A stretch of 64,000 nucleotides of DNA from Pseudomonas sp. dw_358 (GCF_018449655.1 NZ_JAAVUX010000008.1:174634-238633); one strand, 5' to 3'. Shown: positions 54,957 through 64,000, counted from the first letter of the stretch. Numbers and translations are program-made. Notes: generated by a model from the letters alone, not told the origin.

Positions 54957-56138
54957 TCAACGGGTTTCGTTGAACAGCTCGCGCCCGATCAACATGCGGC
55001 GAATTTCGCTGGTCCCCGCGCCGATTTCGTAGAGCTTGGCGTCACGCCAGAGACGGCCTACGGGAAACTCGTTGATGTAGCCATTGCCGCCCAGAATCTG
55101 AATCGCCTCGCCCGCCAGCCAGGTGGCTTTTTCAGCGGCATAGAGGATGACCCCGGCGCAGTCCTTGCGCACCTGGCGCACGGGGTCCGGGCCTTGGGCG
55201 TCGAGGTGTCTGCCCACCGCATAGACGTAGGCCCGGCACGCCTGCTGGGTGCTGTACATGTCGGCGAGCTTGCCCTGGATCAGTTGAAACTCGCCGATGC
55301 TCTGGCCGAACTGCCGACGGTCATGGATGTAAGGGATCACCACGTCCATGGCCGCCTGCATCAAGCCCAGCGGGCCTCCCGAGAGTACTGCCCGTTCGTA
55401 GTCCAGGCCGCTCATCAGGACTTTCACCCCTTGGCCCAGGCCGCCGAGGATGTTTTCCTCCGGGATTTCCACGTCCTGGAACACCAGTTCGCCGGTGTGC
55501 GAACCGCGCATGCCGAGCTTGTCGAGTTTCTGCGCGACCGAAAAACCCGCCGTGCCCTTTTCCAGGATGAACGCGGTGATCCCTGGCGTGCCGGCGGCAA
55601 GGTCGGTCTTGGCGTAAACCACCAGCACGTCGCAATCCGGACCGTTGGTGATCCACATCTTGGTGCCATTGAGCACGTAGCGATCGCCCTGCTTGTCCGC
55701 GCGCAGCTTCATGGACAGCACGTCCGAGCCCGCATTGGGCTCGCTCATCGCCAGCGCGCCGATGTGCTCGCCGCTGATCAGGCGCGGCAGGAACCGACGC
55801 TTCTGCGCCTCGCTGGCGTTGCGGTTGATCTGGTTGACACAGAGATTGGAATGGGCGCCGTAGGACAGGCCAATGCCACCGGCCGCGCGAGATATTTCTT
55901 CCATGGCGATCATGTGCGCCAAGTAGCCCATGCCCGAACCACCGTACGCTTCGTCCACCGTCAGGCCCAGCAGGCCCATGTCTCCGAACTTGCGCCAAAG
56001 GTCCATGGGGAACTGGTCGGTGCGGTCCGCTTCGGCTGCACGGGGTGCAACTTCCCTGGCCGCGAACCGGGCTACGGCATCGCGCAGCATGTCGATTTCT
56101 TCGCCGAGAAAGAAGTTCAGGCCTGGGAGATGACTCAT
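54957..56138 (-). CDS. liuA: Isovaleryl-CoA dehydrogenase
   Basis: A 393-residue acyl-CoA dehydrogenase that oxidises isovaleryl-CoA. The catalytic Glu sits in [12 protein letters not shown], the helix-G position typical of isovaleryl-CoA dehydrogenases. FAD-binding stretches are [19 protein letters not shown] and [12 protein letters not shown]. It is the first gene of the liu operon here and is preceded by a LiuR-like palindrome at 56209-56222. Confidence 0.93.
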   Translation of the reverse strand: MSHLPGLNFFLGEEIDMLRDAVARFAAREVAPRAAEADRTDQFPMDLWRKFGDMGLLGLTVDEAYGGSGMGYLAHMIAMEEISRAAGGIGLSYGAHSNLCVNQINRNASEAQKRRFLPRLISGEHIGALAMSEPNAGSDVLSMKLRADKQGDRYVLNGTKMWITNGPDCDVLVVYAKTDLAAGTPGITAFILEKGTAGFSVAQKLDKLGMRGSHTGELVFQDVEIPEENILGGLGQGVKVLMSGLDYERAVLSGGPLGLMQAAMDVVIPYIHDRRQFGQSIGEFQLIQGKLADMYSTQQACRAYVYAVGRHLDAQGPDPVRQVRKDCAGVILYAAEKATWLAGEAIQILGGNGYINEFPVGRLWRDAKLYEIGAGTSEIRRMLIGRELFNETR

Positions 56139-56208
56139 GAGGATTCTCCGTTCTTTTTGCAGGGACGCCGTCGAGAAAGCTGCCTGGAGGGGAAACCTAG
56201 CTTTACCT

Positions 56209-56222
56209 TTACGTTAACGTAA
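56209..56222. promoter_or_regulatory. LiuR-like operator
   Basis: TTACGTTAACGTAA is a perfect 14-bp palindrome, about 70 bp upstream of liuA. It matches the type of site reported for LiuR in gamma-proteobacteria. The regulator gene itself is not in the window. Confidence 0.7.
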
Positions 56223-56339
56223 TACCGCCCGCAAATCAAAGTAAAACCTGCACGGGATTGGCTAACTCGTCCCACCTTGCAAACCCCACCCTCAGCTCAT
56301 AGGATGTCCTACCACTATAAGAAAAAGAGTATCCGCCCC

Positions 56340-57473
56340 ATGCGCACCCCCACGCTGCTTGCCGTCACCCTCCTCGCCGCCCTCAGTACCTTGCACGTGC
56401 AGGCCCAGACCTTTGCCTACATCTCCAGTCCCGATGACGGGCTGATTTCTCAGTACCGGCTCAACGACGCCAGCGGTGCTCTGGCGCTGGTTGAGCAGAT
56501 CCACGCTGGCGCGCAGGTCAACCCGATGGCGTTGAGCCCCGACGGCAAAGCGCTGTTTGCCGCCCTGCGGACCAAGCCGTTCACGGTCAAGAGCTATCAC
56601 ATCGACCCGGCCTCCGGCCATCTCACCGACAACAGTCAGGCGCCGCTGGCCGACAGCCTGGCGTACCTGTCCACCGACCGCAGCGGCCACTGGCTGTTGG
56701 GCGCCTCCTATGGCGGCGACCTGATCAGCAGCCAGCCGATCAGCGCCGATCACCAGCCGGGCGCGAGCATCCAGACGGTCAAGACCGGACCCCATGCCCA
56801 CTCGGTGCGCACCGACCCGTCCAACCGCTTCGCCTACGCCGGCAACCTGGGGGCCGATCATGTGCTGCAATACACCTTCGACGCCAAGACTGGCCAGTTG
56901 AAACCGATCGGCAGCGGCTTCATCAGCACGCCGGCCAACACCGGGCCGCGCCACATTGCCTTTTCGGCAGACGGGCACTTCCTCTACGTGGTCGGGGAAA
57001 TGAGTGGCACGGTGACCGCTTACCGCATCGATGGCAAAAGCGGCACCCTCAGTGAAGTGGGCTCAGCATCAGGTATTCCAGACAGCCTGGGCCTGGCCCA
57101 TGGCGAGGTCCGGGAGGCCAGCAATAACAACCTCGAGAACGACCCGACACAGCGCATCTGGGCCGCCGACCTGCGCCTGTCGCCCAATGGCAAGCTGCTG
57201 TACATGACTGAACGCACCAGCAGCACGGTCTCGGCCTTCAGCGTCGATCACCGGACCGGCAAGCCGACCTATCTGGGCAACTATCCCGTGCAGGAGCAAC
57301 AACCGCGCAATGTTGCCTTTTCCCCCAATGGGCGCTGGTTGCTGGTCACGGGCGAGAAAAGCACGCAGGTGGGCAGCTACGGGATCGGCAAGCGGGGCGC
57401 GCTCAAGCGAGTGGGTTCGGCGCCTTCAGGCAAAGGCGCTTTGTGGATCGAGATGTGGCATACCACGCCATGA
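56340..57473 (+). CDS. Secreted lactonase-family beta-propeller protein
   Basis: A protein of 377 residues with a signal peptide (LLAVTLLAALSTLHVQA) and a seven-bladed propeller of the 6-phosphogluconolactonase/YbhE type. Repeated blade motifs such as LSPDGKALFAAL, FSADGHFLYVVG, LSPNGKLLYMTE and FSPNGRWLLVTG are visible. As it is exported, its substrate is unlikely to be a cytoplasmic sugar phosphate. ATG 56340 is chosen because it opens the signal peptide. It diverges from liuA. Confidence 0.85.
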   Translation: MRTPTLLAVTLLAALSTLHVQAQTFAYISSPDDGLISQYRLNDASGALALVEQIHAGAQVNPMALSPDGKALFAALRTKPFTVKSYHIDPASGHLTDNSQAPLADSLAYLSTDRSGHWLLGASYGGDLISSQPISADHQPGASIQTVKTGPHAHSVRTDPSNRFAYAGNLGADHVLQYTFDAKTGQLKPIGSGFISTPANTGPRHIAFSADGHFLYVVGEMSGTVTAYRIDGKSGTLSEVGSASGIPDSLGLAHGEVREASNNNLENDPTQRIWAADLRLSPNGKLLYMTERTSSTVSAFSVDHRTGKPTYLGNYPVQEQQPRNVAFSPNGRWLLVTGEKSTQVGSYGIGKRGALKRVGSAPSGKGALWIEMWHTTP

Positions 57474-57632
57474 ATCCAGTGGCCGATCAGATAGCCCTCT
57501 GATGACCTTTTAACTCCAGGTGGATCGCTTGTACCGACGCAGCCTGCTGCTGACGTGGTCATCGTCGGCTCGTTGCGCAAGCGCAAGGTGGCCTTGCACT
57601 GGCCGAACGCACGGGCGTGGGCAGGACGGCCC

Positions 57633-58013
57633 TCAGGCCGACGCTTCACGCCCCTCTCCCGCCTTCTTGCGCTTGGGATTGGTCCCCCGCGCGGCGCTGT
57701 TGGCCGTCGCGGGCTGCGGCACCCTCGCGGCCCCGTAAAGGGTCTTGGGCGCCCGGGCCAGCCCCATCTGCAGGCCGAACTTCCTCAGGATCGCATCCAG
57801 TGTGCTGAGGGTCGGGTTGCCCTTGTCCTTTTCGATCTGGTACAGCGCCTTGGTGGACAGCTTGCACATGGCGGCGAAGGTGTCCTGATCCAGACCGGTG
57901 ACCTCCAGCCGCAAGCGGCGAACGGCGGTCCCGAGGGTCTGCTGACCGTTAAAATGCTGGGTCATGATGTCGTCGATCAGCGCCTGGCGGTTCTCGCCGT
58001 TGTTCTCGTTCAT
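57633..58013 (-). CDS. hipB: HipB-like antitoxin (Xre HTH)
   Basis: A 126-residue protein with an Xre/HipB helix-turn-helix (DQDTFAAMCKLSTKALYQIE, then NPTLSTLDAILRKFG) and a basic tail. It should bind and neutralise HipA and repress the operon. Its ATG 58013 overlaps the hipA stop by 4 bp, so it is translated after the toxin: the order is toxin first, the reverse of classical hipBA. Confidence 0.85.
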   Translation of the reverse strand: MNENNGENRQALIDDIMTQHFNGQQTLGTAVRRLRLEVTGLDQDTFAAMCKLSTKALYQIEKDKGNPTLSTLDAILRKFGLQMGLARAPKTLYGAARVPQPATANSAARGTNPKRKKAGEGREASA

Positions 58014-59326
58014 CGAAGTCCCCATTGCGTCAGGTGCCTGTCCAGGTTGTTCAGTGGAATCGACTGAGCACGTCGCACTTCGTCCGGGAGCTCGACCAAC
58101 AGATCCGGCAAGGCTCGAAACATCTGGCCGGCTGCACGCAGGCGCTCGAAGAGCACGTCGGGCGCCACCCAGTCAGCAAATGCCCCACAGACCTTCTGCC
58201 AATCAGGATTACCCTTATGTTCCGCCCCCCACTTGGTGACGCGAGTGACACCTTCCGGGTCCAGCACCATTGGCGCCAGATCATAGATCGGTGCTAGTGC
58301 AAAGGCATTCTGGTGCCTGAAGATAGCCATGTTGCGCCCATGGTTGTCCGAGTTGCCGAGAATGCGATTCAACAGGTCGCGTCGCAGATATTCGAATATC
58401 AACGCCTCGACCTCCGCTTGTTGTCCATTGGAACACCACAGATCAATCAAGCGGCCAAGCACAGCCTCGTGGCTCATTCTCGACCCAGGCTCAACGTTTC
58501 CACACACGGAATAGATCGACTCGACTGGAATTCTTTCGACCTTGCCGTCGGTGACTCGGCGATCAAAACGCGGCATCCACAGGCTCGGTTTATCCGCTTC
58601 CTCCAACACCAGCCCGTCAACCGGCACTGTGTTCAAACCGAGTCGAGCAACCGCCTTGTAGTAAAGGTATTCGGCCCGCAAGATGTTCTTGTCACGCTCG
58701 GTGACCCGGTTACGAGCGAACTTGACCAACCAGTGACGGCGGACCTGTTCGTCGGACAGCATGGCATCGGCATAAAGACTGGCGTCTCTACCCTCGACCA
58801 TTACCAGCTTGGGAGCCTCTCCCTGAGCGCCGGTTGCACCACCCAGCGCAGCACCCGCCTCATAGGCGTACTCAAGGAAATCATTGGTTCTGTCGATCAC
58901 CTCGTGACGTGCGAATGACTCGCGGCGCGTCAGGTCGATATGCTCGACAGATTCCTTCACCCGCAAGTGGCCGATGGCCGAAGGCGTGCAGCGACCCAGC
59001 AGAAAAAAGTCCAGATCCATGCCCTCCGGTCTTTCACCACCGAAACGCTTGAGCAATGACCGGCGAGCCGCGCCCGAGGGTATGATGTCGAAAACGAAAG
59101 GCGGAAAGCCCTTGGTATCGGGTTGATCCCAGCCAAGTGGCAAATTCACGCTGATCGCAGGCTCGAATGGCGTCTCCAGCCTGTCGATGAATTCGAGGAG
59201 GTAACCGGGGTGGTAACCGACGCTGCAACGGCCCTCTTCGATTTGTTGCACATCCGCCACCCGCAAGGTCATCGCATCGCGCCAGTGCCCGGCGACGTAA
59301 GTTTGAATGGTGAGATGTGCTGGCAT
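58010..59326 (-). CDS. hipA: HipA-type serine/threonine kinase toxin
   Basis: A 438-residue HipA-fold kinase. The N-terminal couple_HipA region is followed by the kinase part: LVKFARN for ATP, ILGNSDNHGRNMAI with the catalytic Asp/His/Asn, and IYDLAPM with the metal-binding Asp. HipA toxins phosphorylate glutamyl-tRNA synthetase or related targets and induce growth arrest. ATG 59326 is preferred over TTG 59341, which lies inside the inverted repeat. It is coupled to the downstream antitoxin gene. Confidence 0.88.
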   Translation of the reverse strand: MPAHLTIQTYVAGHWRDAMTLRVADVQQIEEGRCSVGYHPGYLLEFIDRLETPFEPAISVNLPLGWDQPDTKGFPPFVFDIIPSGAARRSLLKRFGGERPEGMDLDFFLLGRCTPSAIGHLRVKESVEHIDLTRRESFARHEVIDRTNDFLEYAYEAGAALGGATGAQGEAPKLVMVEGRDASLYADAMLSDEQVRRHWLVKFARNRVTERDKNILRAEYLYYKAVARLGLNTVPVDGLVLEEADKPSLWMPRFDRRVTDGKVERIPVESIYSVCGNVEPGSRMSHEAVLGRLIDLWCSNGQQAEVEALIFEYLRRDLLNRILGNSDNHGRNMAIFRHQNAFALAPIYDLAPMVLDPEGVTRVTKWGAEHKGNPDWQKVCGAFADWVAPDVLFERLRAAGQMFRALPDLLVELPDEVRRAQSIPLNNLDRHLTQWGLR

Positions 59327-59340
59327 GCTCTGCGCGCCCA

Positions 59341-59402
59341 ATCGGAACTTTGGTACTGGTTAGTATGGCTCAACCCAGGGCTTCCAGCAATATAGTTCCG
59401 AT
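59341..59402. promoter_or_regulatory. Inverted repeat upstream of hipA, likely HipB operator
   Basis: ATCGGAACT (59341-59349) and its exact complement AGTTCCGAT (59394-59402) are separated by 44 bp, just upstream of the hipA start. Two half-operators around a promoter are usual for HipB autoregulation. Confidence 0.55.
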
Positions 59403-59495
59403 TATTCGACACAAAGAACGATTTCCAGTCATATATTACCGGTTGATCAAGCCCTAGGCCGCCTGCTAGCAGAATCCCCCCATCGGCCCATCCGC

Positions 59496-60824
59496 TCATC
59501 GGAGCGTGATCGGTTCGATCCTGCCCACCACGAACAGGTAGGAAAACGCTGCGACAACGCCATGCAGCGCGACAAACCATAACGCATGGGTGAACGACCC
59601 CGTCGCCTGCAACGCATAGCCGATGACGATGGGGGTGACGATGCCGGAGATACTGCCGAAGAGGTTGAACAACCCACCGGCGAAACCCACCAGATGGCGG
59701 GGTGCCGTGTCGGCGATCAGCGCGAAGTTGACCGCCCCCAGGCCTTTGCCGAACAAGGCCAGGGTGACGATTGCCACCGCTGCGCCGGTGGAGTCCACGT
59801 AGTTGCAGAACAGCACACTGGCGGACAGTAGCATGCCGGTCACGAACGGCACTTTGCGCGCTATCGACAGGCTGTGACCGCGGCGAGTCAACGCATCGGA
59901 AATCACCCCGCCGAGAATCCCGCCGACGAAGCCGGCGATGGCCGGCAGCGTGGCGACAAAGCCCACGTCGACAATGTTCATGCCGCGCCCCTTGACCAGA
60001 TAGATCGGAAACCACGTCAGGAAGAAATACTGCATGGACGCCAGGCAGTATTGACCGACATAGATCCCCAGCATCTGCCGACTGCCCAGGAACAGCTTCA
60101 GGTCCGCCAGACGCACCTTTGGCCGGTGGGCACCCGGCCCATCCGCCACGACATTGGCACCGCCCGCGTGCAGGTAGCTCAGTTCGAGTTGATTGATTCC
60201 CGGATGCTGCTCGGGCAAATGCATGGTCCGGGCCCAGAGCAGCGCCAGGACGATCCCGACCACCCCCATCGCCCAGAACACCGACTCCCAACTGACATGC
60301 CCCACCAGCAGCCCCATGAACGGCACGAATACCAGCACCGCCACATACTGGGCCGAGTTGTAGATCGAGGTGGCGGTGCCCCGCTCGGCCACCGGAAACC
60401 ACTTGGCGGTGATGCTGCTGTTGCCCGGCGACAGAGGGGCTTCCACCAACCCCATGAAAAATCGCAAGGCAAACAGGATGATCACCATCCACCCCGCCGG
60501 GCCAAAGCCGACAAAGCCTTGGGCCAGGGTCAGGGCCGACCAGCCGAACAATGCCACGCCGTACACCCGGATGGCACCGAAACGGTCGAGCATCCAACCC
60601 GCCGGCAATTGAGCGAGGACGTAGGCCCACGAAAAAGCCGAGAACAGAAACCCCAGCTGCACCGGGCTGATACCCAGCTCGGCTGACATCGCCGAGCCTG
60701 AAATCGACAGGTTGGCCCGATCAGCCAAGGCCACTGCGCTGGCAATGACCAGCATGGCCAAGGTGGTGTAACGGGTACGCGTAGGTCTGCTGGCCATTTC
60801 CAGGCCGATGGTGTGCGCTTTCAT
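59496..60824 (-). CDS. MFS sugar-acid transporter (ACS family)
   Basis: A 442-residue MFS permease of the anion:cation symporter family, resembling GudP/GarP/DgoT. Typical stretches are ALADRANLSISG near the start and SAFSWAYVLAQLPAGWMLDRFG. It imports hexonates or hexarates. It is the last gene of an operon with the aldolase and dehydratase genes upstream (42 bp gap). Confidence 0.88.
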   Translation of the reverse strand: MKAHTIGLEMASRPTRTRYTTLAMLVIASAVALADRANLSISGSAMSAELGISPVQLGFLFSAFSWAYVLAQLPAGWMLDRFGAIRVYGVALFGWSALTLAQGFVGFGPAGWMVIILFALRFFMGLVEAPLSPGNSSITAKWFPVAERGTATSIYNSAQYVAVLVFVPFMGLLVGHVSWESVFWAMGVVGIVLALLWARTMHLPEQHPGINQLELSYLHAGGANVVADGPGAHRPKVRLADLKLFLGSRQMLGIYVGQYCLASMQYFFLTWFPIYLVKGRGMNIVDVGFVATLPAIAGFVGGILGGVISDALTRRGHSLSIARKVPFVTGMLLSASVLFCNYVDSTGAAVAIVTLALFGKGLGAVNFALIADTAPRHLVGFAGGLFNLFGSISGIVTPIVIGYALQATGSFTHALWFVALHGVVAAFSYLFVVGRIEPITLR

Positions 60825-60866
60825 TCAGTGCCTCCGAGCATTGTTCTTGTAGGAGAAGGCAAAACC

Positions 60867-61766
60867 TCAGCGAGCCAGACGATGCGCCAGTCGCGTCACC
60901 AGCCGGTCGATCTCGCTCAGGTCGGCGGACGACAGCCGAGGGCCCGGCGTGCGCATCGTCGCGTGGCGAATCGCGCCGCGTCGACGCATCACTTCCTTGC
61001 GCGCACAGACACCCCAAAAGCCCATGGCCTCGTAACGCAGCAACGGCAGATAGACATCGAACAGGTCGTCGGCCTGATCAAACCGGCCTGCCTGGTGCAA
61101 GGCGTATACCTGAGCGAGCATTTCCGGGTAGGAGAACCCCGCCATCGGGCCATCTGCCCCACGGTGCAGCTCCAATGGCAGGTACAGGGCGTTGTTGCCG
61201 GTCATGATGGCGACGCGGCGGCCGTTGCCTTCACGCAGGCGGGAGATCTTGTTCAGGCACGGCAGGTCCTCTTCCTTGATCAGCTGAATCTCGTCATGAC
61301 GCTCGATCAACTGATGGATCAGCGGCACTGACATTGCAACCTTCGAGGCGAACGGAAAATCCTGTAGCACCGTGGGCATGCCCTCGAGTCGACGAAAGAC
61401 TGCATCGAAATAGCCCAGCAGATCCTCGTCCGTCTGCAGCCCGGCGGGCGGCGCGATCATCACCCCGGCCGCGCCCATGTCCATCGCCTGGGCAGCAAAG
61501 TCACCGAGCTGGGCCAGGCTGGGGTGGCTCACGCCGATCACCACCGGCAGATCGCCGGCTTGCTGGATGTAACGCTGGGCCACCTGCCGCGTTTCTTGCG
61601 CGCTGAGCTTGCCAGCCTCGCCGCTGACGCCGAGCACGGTGAAGCCGTTGGCGCCGTGTTGCCGGTAGAAATCCACCAGGGTGTCGATGCTGTGCAGGTC
61701 GACCTGGCCCAGCTCGTCGAAGGGCGTTTGCGCAACGATGTACACGCCTTTTGCAGTGTTGAGCAT
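60867..61766 (-). CDS. DHDPS-family aldolase/lyase
   Basis: A 299-residue TIM barrel of the dihydrodipicolinate synthase family. The Schiff-base Lys lies in LIKEEDLPCLNK and the substrate loop in GVSGEAGKLSAQE, where the usual GTTGE is GVSGE. In sugar-acid operons such enzymes cleave 2-keto-3-deoxy acids. Position between a dehydratase and a permease supports that role rather than lysine biosynthesis. Confidence 0.85.
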   Translation of the reverse strand: MLNTAKGVYIVAQTPFDELGQVDLHSIDTLVDFYRQHGANGFTVLGVSGEAGKLSAQETRQVAQRYIQQAGDLPVVIGVSHPSLAQLGDFAAQAMDMGAAGVMIAPPAGLQTDEDLLGYFDAVFRRLEGMPTVLQDFPFASKVAMSVPLIHQLIERHDEIQLIKEEDLPCLNKISRLREGNGRRVAIMTGNNALYLPLELHRGADGPMAGFSYPEMLAQVYALHQAGRFDQADDLFDVYLPLLRYEAMGFWGVCARKEVMRRRGAIRHATMRTPGPRLSSADLSEIDRLVTRLAHRLAR

Positions 61767-61777
61767 GTCCTTTCTCC

Positions 61778-62962
61778 TTAACGATTCTTGAGATCGAACA
61801 CGTGGTGGGCTGTGGTGTGACGCTTGATGTAGTCCCAGTCATAGGTGACACCAAGGCCCGGGCCAGTGGGCACAGGAACCGTCCCCTGGGCGTCGACGCA
61901 ATCGATCTGATCGGAGTAACCGCAAGCGTACACCTGGGGAATATTGTTGGCGCAATCCGGGCCCACCAGGGCGACTTCATAGAAGTTGGAGTTGCGAATC
62001 GCACCCATCACATGCCGATGGGCCGGGCCGACCGCATGCACTTCCACGTCCAGACCAAACGCCTCGGCGAGCCGTGCAGTCTTGATCGCGCCGGTGATGC
62101 CCATGTCGTATTCCGGGTCGACCCGCAGGAAGTCAGTGCCCCCGGCGATCAGGAAGTCGGCTTTGGGCTCCAGCCCGCGGATGTGTTCGGTGATCAGCAG
62201 CGGCGTCTTGAGCATCTCGCGCAGCTTCTTGTGGGAAAAGGCCGACAGGCCGGCATCGCGGTACGGGTCTTCGTACCAGAAGTAATCGGCCTCGTCGCAG
62301 GCCTTGCCGACGTACAGCGCATCGGCGAAGGTCTTCAGGTCGCAGGCGCCGTCGTACATCAACGCCATCTCGGCGCCAACCGCCTTGCGGGTGGCCAGGA
62401 TCGCCGCCGCTTCCTCCCGTGGGTTGCCGTCGAACCAGCCGTGGATCTTGTAGCCGGTGTAGCCCATGCCCTGGCAACGCAGGGCGAACTCACCATAGGC
62501 CTCAGGGCTGTCCAGGCCGCCGTTGCGGTCGCCGTGGAAGGTGCTGGCGTAGGCCTTCAGGCGGCTGCGGTAGCTGCCCAGCAAGGTCTGAATGGACGCA
62601 CCCAATTGTTTGCCGGTCAGGTCCCACAGCGCAATATCGATGGGGCCGTGGCCCATGTGGTCGAAGTGGTGCAGCTTGCGCTTGAACTCGTCATAAAGTG
62701 CTTCACGGTCGTCCGGGTTGCGGCCGAGCAGGTCGGGGGCGAGCATCAGCGACTGCGCCAATGCCGGACGCGTGCCGCCCCACATGGTGACGTATTCGCC
62801 ACGGGCGCCATCGTTGGTTTCGATGACCACGGCGTATTTGGCCAGGGTCATCTTCGCGCCTTTCTTGTAGGCGACGTGGTTGTGGGTGTGTTCGCCTGCC
62901 GCGGCCAGATTATGGACGTCGTAGGTGAAATCGAAAATTTCCACGCGGGTGATATGGGACAC
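61778..62962 (-). CDS. Mandelate racemase/enolase-superfamily dehydratase
   Basis: A 394-residue enolase-superfamily enzyme. Metal ligands are visible as Asp in MYDGACDL, Glu in WYEDPY and Glu in LITEHIRG; a Lys in YKIHGW and His in EVHAVGPAHRH are likely catalytic. It probably dehydrates a sugar acid to a 2-keto-3-deoxy acid. The start is GTG 62962 with GGAG about 9 bp upstream; the preceding ATG codons lie in the LysR-divergent promoter region. The aldolase gene begins 11 bp downstream. Confidence 0.85.
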   Translation of the reverse strand: MSHITRVEIFDFTYDVHNLAAAGEHTHNHVAYKKGAKMTLAKYAVVIETNDGARGEYVTMWGGTRPALAQSLMLAPDLLGRNPDDREALYDEFKRKLHHFDHMGHGPIDIALWDLTGKQLGASIQTLLGSYRSRLKAYASTFHGDRNGGLDSPEAYGEFALRCQGMGYTGYKIHGWFDGNPREEAAAILATRKAVGAEMALMYDGACDLKTFADALYVGKACDEADYFWYEDPYRDAGLSAFSHKKLREMLKTPLLITEHIRGLEPKADFLIAGGTDFLRVDPEYDMGITGAIKTARLAEAFGLDVEVHAVGPAHRHVMGAIRNSNFYEVALVGPDCANNIPQVYACGYSDQIDCVDAQGTVPVPTGPGLGVTYDWDYIKRHTTAHHVFDLKNR

Positions 62963-63093
62963 GAGGGCGACTCCGATTGTTGTTGTAGTGCGCCGGCCGG
63001 CGCTTGCCATGTCTGGTCTGAACACAGAATATGAAGCGCATCCAGTCAAGTCCAAGCCCGATTTTGGCTTCCAACGATGCAGGAATCAGCTCA

Positions 63094-63981
63094 ATGATCG
63101 GCTTCACCCAACTGCGCTGCTTCGTCGCCGTGGCCACCGAACTGCACTTCGGCCGCGCCGCCCAACGGCTGCACATGACCCAGTCGCCCCTGAGCCGGCA
63201 GATACAGACCCTGGAGCAACAATTGGACGTGGTGCTGTTCGAGCGCAGTTCAAGGTCGGTGACGCTGACGCCGGCGGGCCTCGCCTTTCTCGTCGAGGCC
63301 CGGCAGATCCTCGAGCACAGCGAGCGGGCGGTGCAGGTCGCCCGCCGCGCCGCCAACGTACTCAGTGGGTCCGTCACAGTGGGGTTCATCGGCTCGGCAA
63401 CCTACAGCTGCATTCCGCGACTGGCAGAACAGGCCCAGCAGGAATTGCCGAACATCGCGGTGCACTTCATGGAAATGAACAGCACCGAGCAGATCGACGC
63501 CTTACGCCTGGGGCGCATCGATCTCGGCATCATTCGGCCCGGCCTGTCCGAACCCGGCATCGAGTCGGCCTGCATCGAGCGCGGTGATCTGGCCCTGGCG
63601 GTTTCCCGCACCCATCCGCTGGCGCAGCGGCGTCAGTTGGTGCTGTTGAAACAGCTCGATGATGTGCCGTTCATCATGTACAGCAAGATCGGCCGCTACT
63701 TTCAGGGTCTGCTGCTGAGCCTCTTCGAGCAGGCCAATGTGCAGCCGCGTTACGTGCAGTTCATGGACCAGACCCACGCGATCCTGTCACTGGTCAGCGC
63801 CGGGATGGGCGTGGCAATCGTGCCCCAGGACTCGCGCAACGCCTGTTTCGACAATGTGGTGTTCAAACCGCTGCAGACTCAGGCCCACTATGAAATTCAT
63901 GCCGCGTGGCGAGCGGAGGATTCAAGTCCGGCGGTGCAAGCTGTCCGGGGATTGATAGGGCGAAAGGGGGGCATCCGTTAG
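63094..63981 (+). CDS. LysR family regulator of the sugar-acid operon
   Basis: A 295-residue LysR regulator. The HTH is LHFGRAAQRLHMTQSPLSRQI and the effector domain follows (SGSVTVGFIGSATYSCIP). I start at ATG 63094, where MIGFTQLRCFVAV opens the domain and AGGAA lies just upstream. It diverges from the dehydratase gene across about 130 bp and is its probable activator. Confidence 0.9.
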   Translation: MIGFTQLRCFVAVATELHFGRAAQRLHMTQSPLSRQIQTLEQQLDVVLFERSSRSVTLTPAGLAFLVEARQILEHSERAVQVARRAANVLSGSVTVGFIGSATYSCIPRLAEQAQQELPNIAVHFMEMNSTEQIDALRLGRIDLGIIRPGLSEPGIESACIERGDLALAVSRTHPLAQRRQLVLLKQLDDVPFIMYSKIGRYFQGLLLSLFEQANVQPRYVQFMDQTHAILSLVSAGMGVAIVPQDSRNACFDNVVFKPLQTQAHYEIHAAWRAEDSSPAVQAVRGLIGRKGGIR

Positions 63982-64000
63982 ATAACTATTTTTTTCGCGA

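Noticed and set aside
1..64000. CRISPR arrays, rRNA and tRNA genes
   Set aside because: I saw no regularly spaced direct repeats and no convincing tRNA or rRNA sequence on either strand.

Overview
The window looks like a Pseudomonas chromosome, probably of the P. fluorescens/P. syringae side of the genus. The evidence is gene content: a periplasmic catalase plus ankyrin pair like katB-ankB, a liu-type leucine degradation operon, a GlcNAc PTS IIBC protein and many LysR, TetR, MerR and MFS genes. Most of the window is GC-rich and compact. The stretch from about 9.5 to 35 kb is different: it holds three partly destroyed insertion sequences and one intact one, many gene fragments, long gene-poor gaps and several AT-richer genes. 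I read it as an accessory island or a repeatedly rearranged region.

Layout. 0-9.5 kb: end of a GlcNAc PTS permease, a GntR/DUF1989 pair, a LysE exporter, katB-ankB with a likely OxyR site, a FAD amine oxidoreductase, and an AhpD-like gene divergent from a LysR gene. 9.5-12 kb: a broken small gene, a complete IS256-family element and an IS2-like (IS3 family) remnant cut by it. 12-19 kb: the remains of a polyketide cluster, namely KR-ACP-truncated KS joined to an isochorismatase fragment, then an intact MFS exporter overlapping an intact ABC-F gene, and a LuxR solo gene bracketed by two near-identical lux-box-like palindromes. 19-22 kb: gene-poor DNA with an HNH-type zinc-site protein and two unidentified gene ends. 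22-26 kb: TetR, a START-like lipoprotein, two MerR genes each divergent from a small gene, and an acetyltransferase. 26-32 kb: IS1182 and acyltransferase fragments, a full OafA-type acyltransferase with an SGNH domain, and an IS66 element lacking one end and carrying a nonsense mutation.

32-48 kb: a TetR-NmrA-ferredoxin operon with a perfect operator palindrome, a run of GNAT acetyltransferases, a chorismate mutase/AroE-like pair, SDRs with an HxlR regulator, MFS, HAD phosphatase, an MscS-type channel, CsbD, a dimethylformamidase-like protein and a decayed histidine kinase. 48-64 kb: MFS, metallophosphoesterase, the leucine/isovalerate operon liuABDE (no liuC and no liuR, although a LiuR-like operator remains), a secreted lactonase-fold protein, a HipA/HipB toxin-antitoxin pair in reversed order, and a sugar-acid operon (enolase-superfamily dehydratase, DHDPS-family aldolase, MFS permease) with a divergent LysR regulator.

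The points most worth following up are the lux-box-bracketed LuxR beside an apparently retained MFS/ABC-F resistance pair from a lost polyketide cluster, the liu operon without liuC and liuR, the reversed hipAB pair with its inverted repeat, and the HNH-type protein in the island. All assignments come from reading the sequence; no database search was run.
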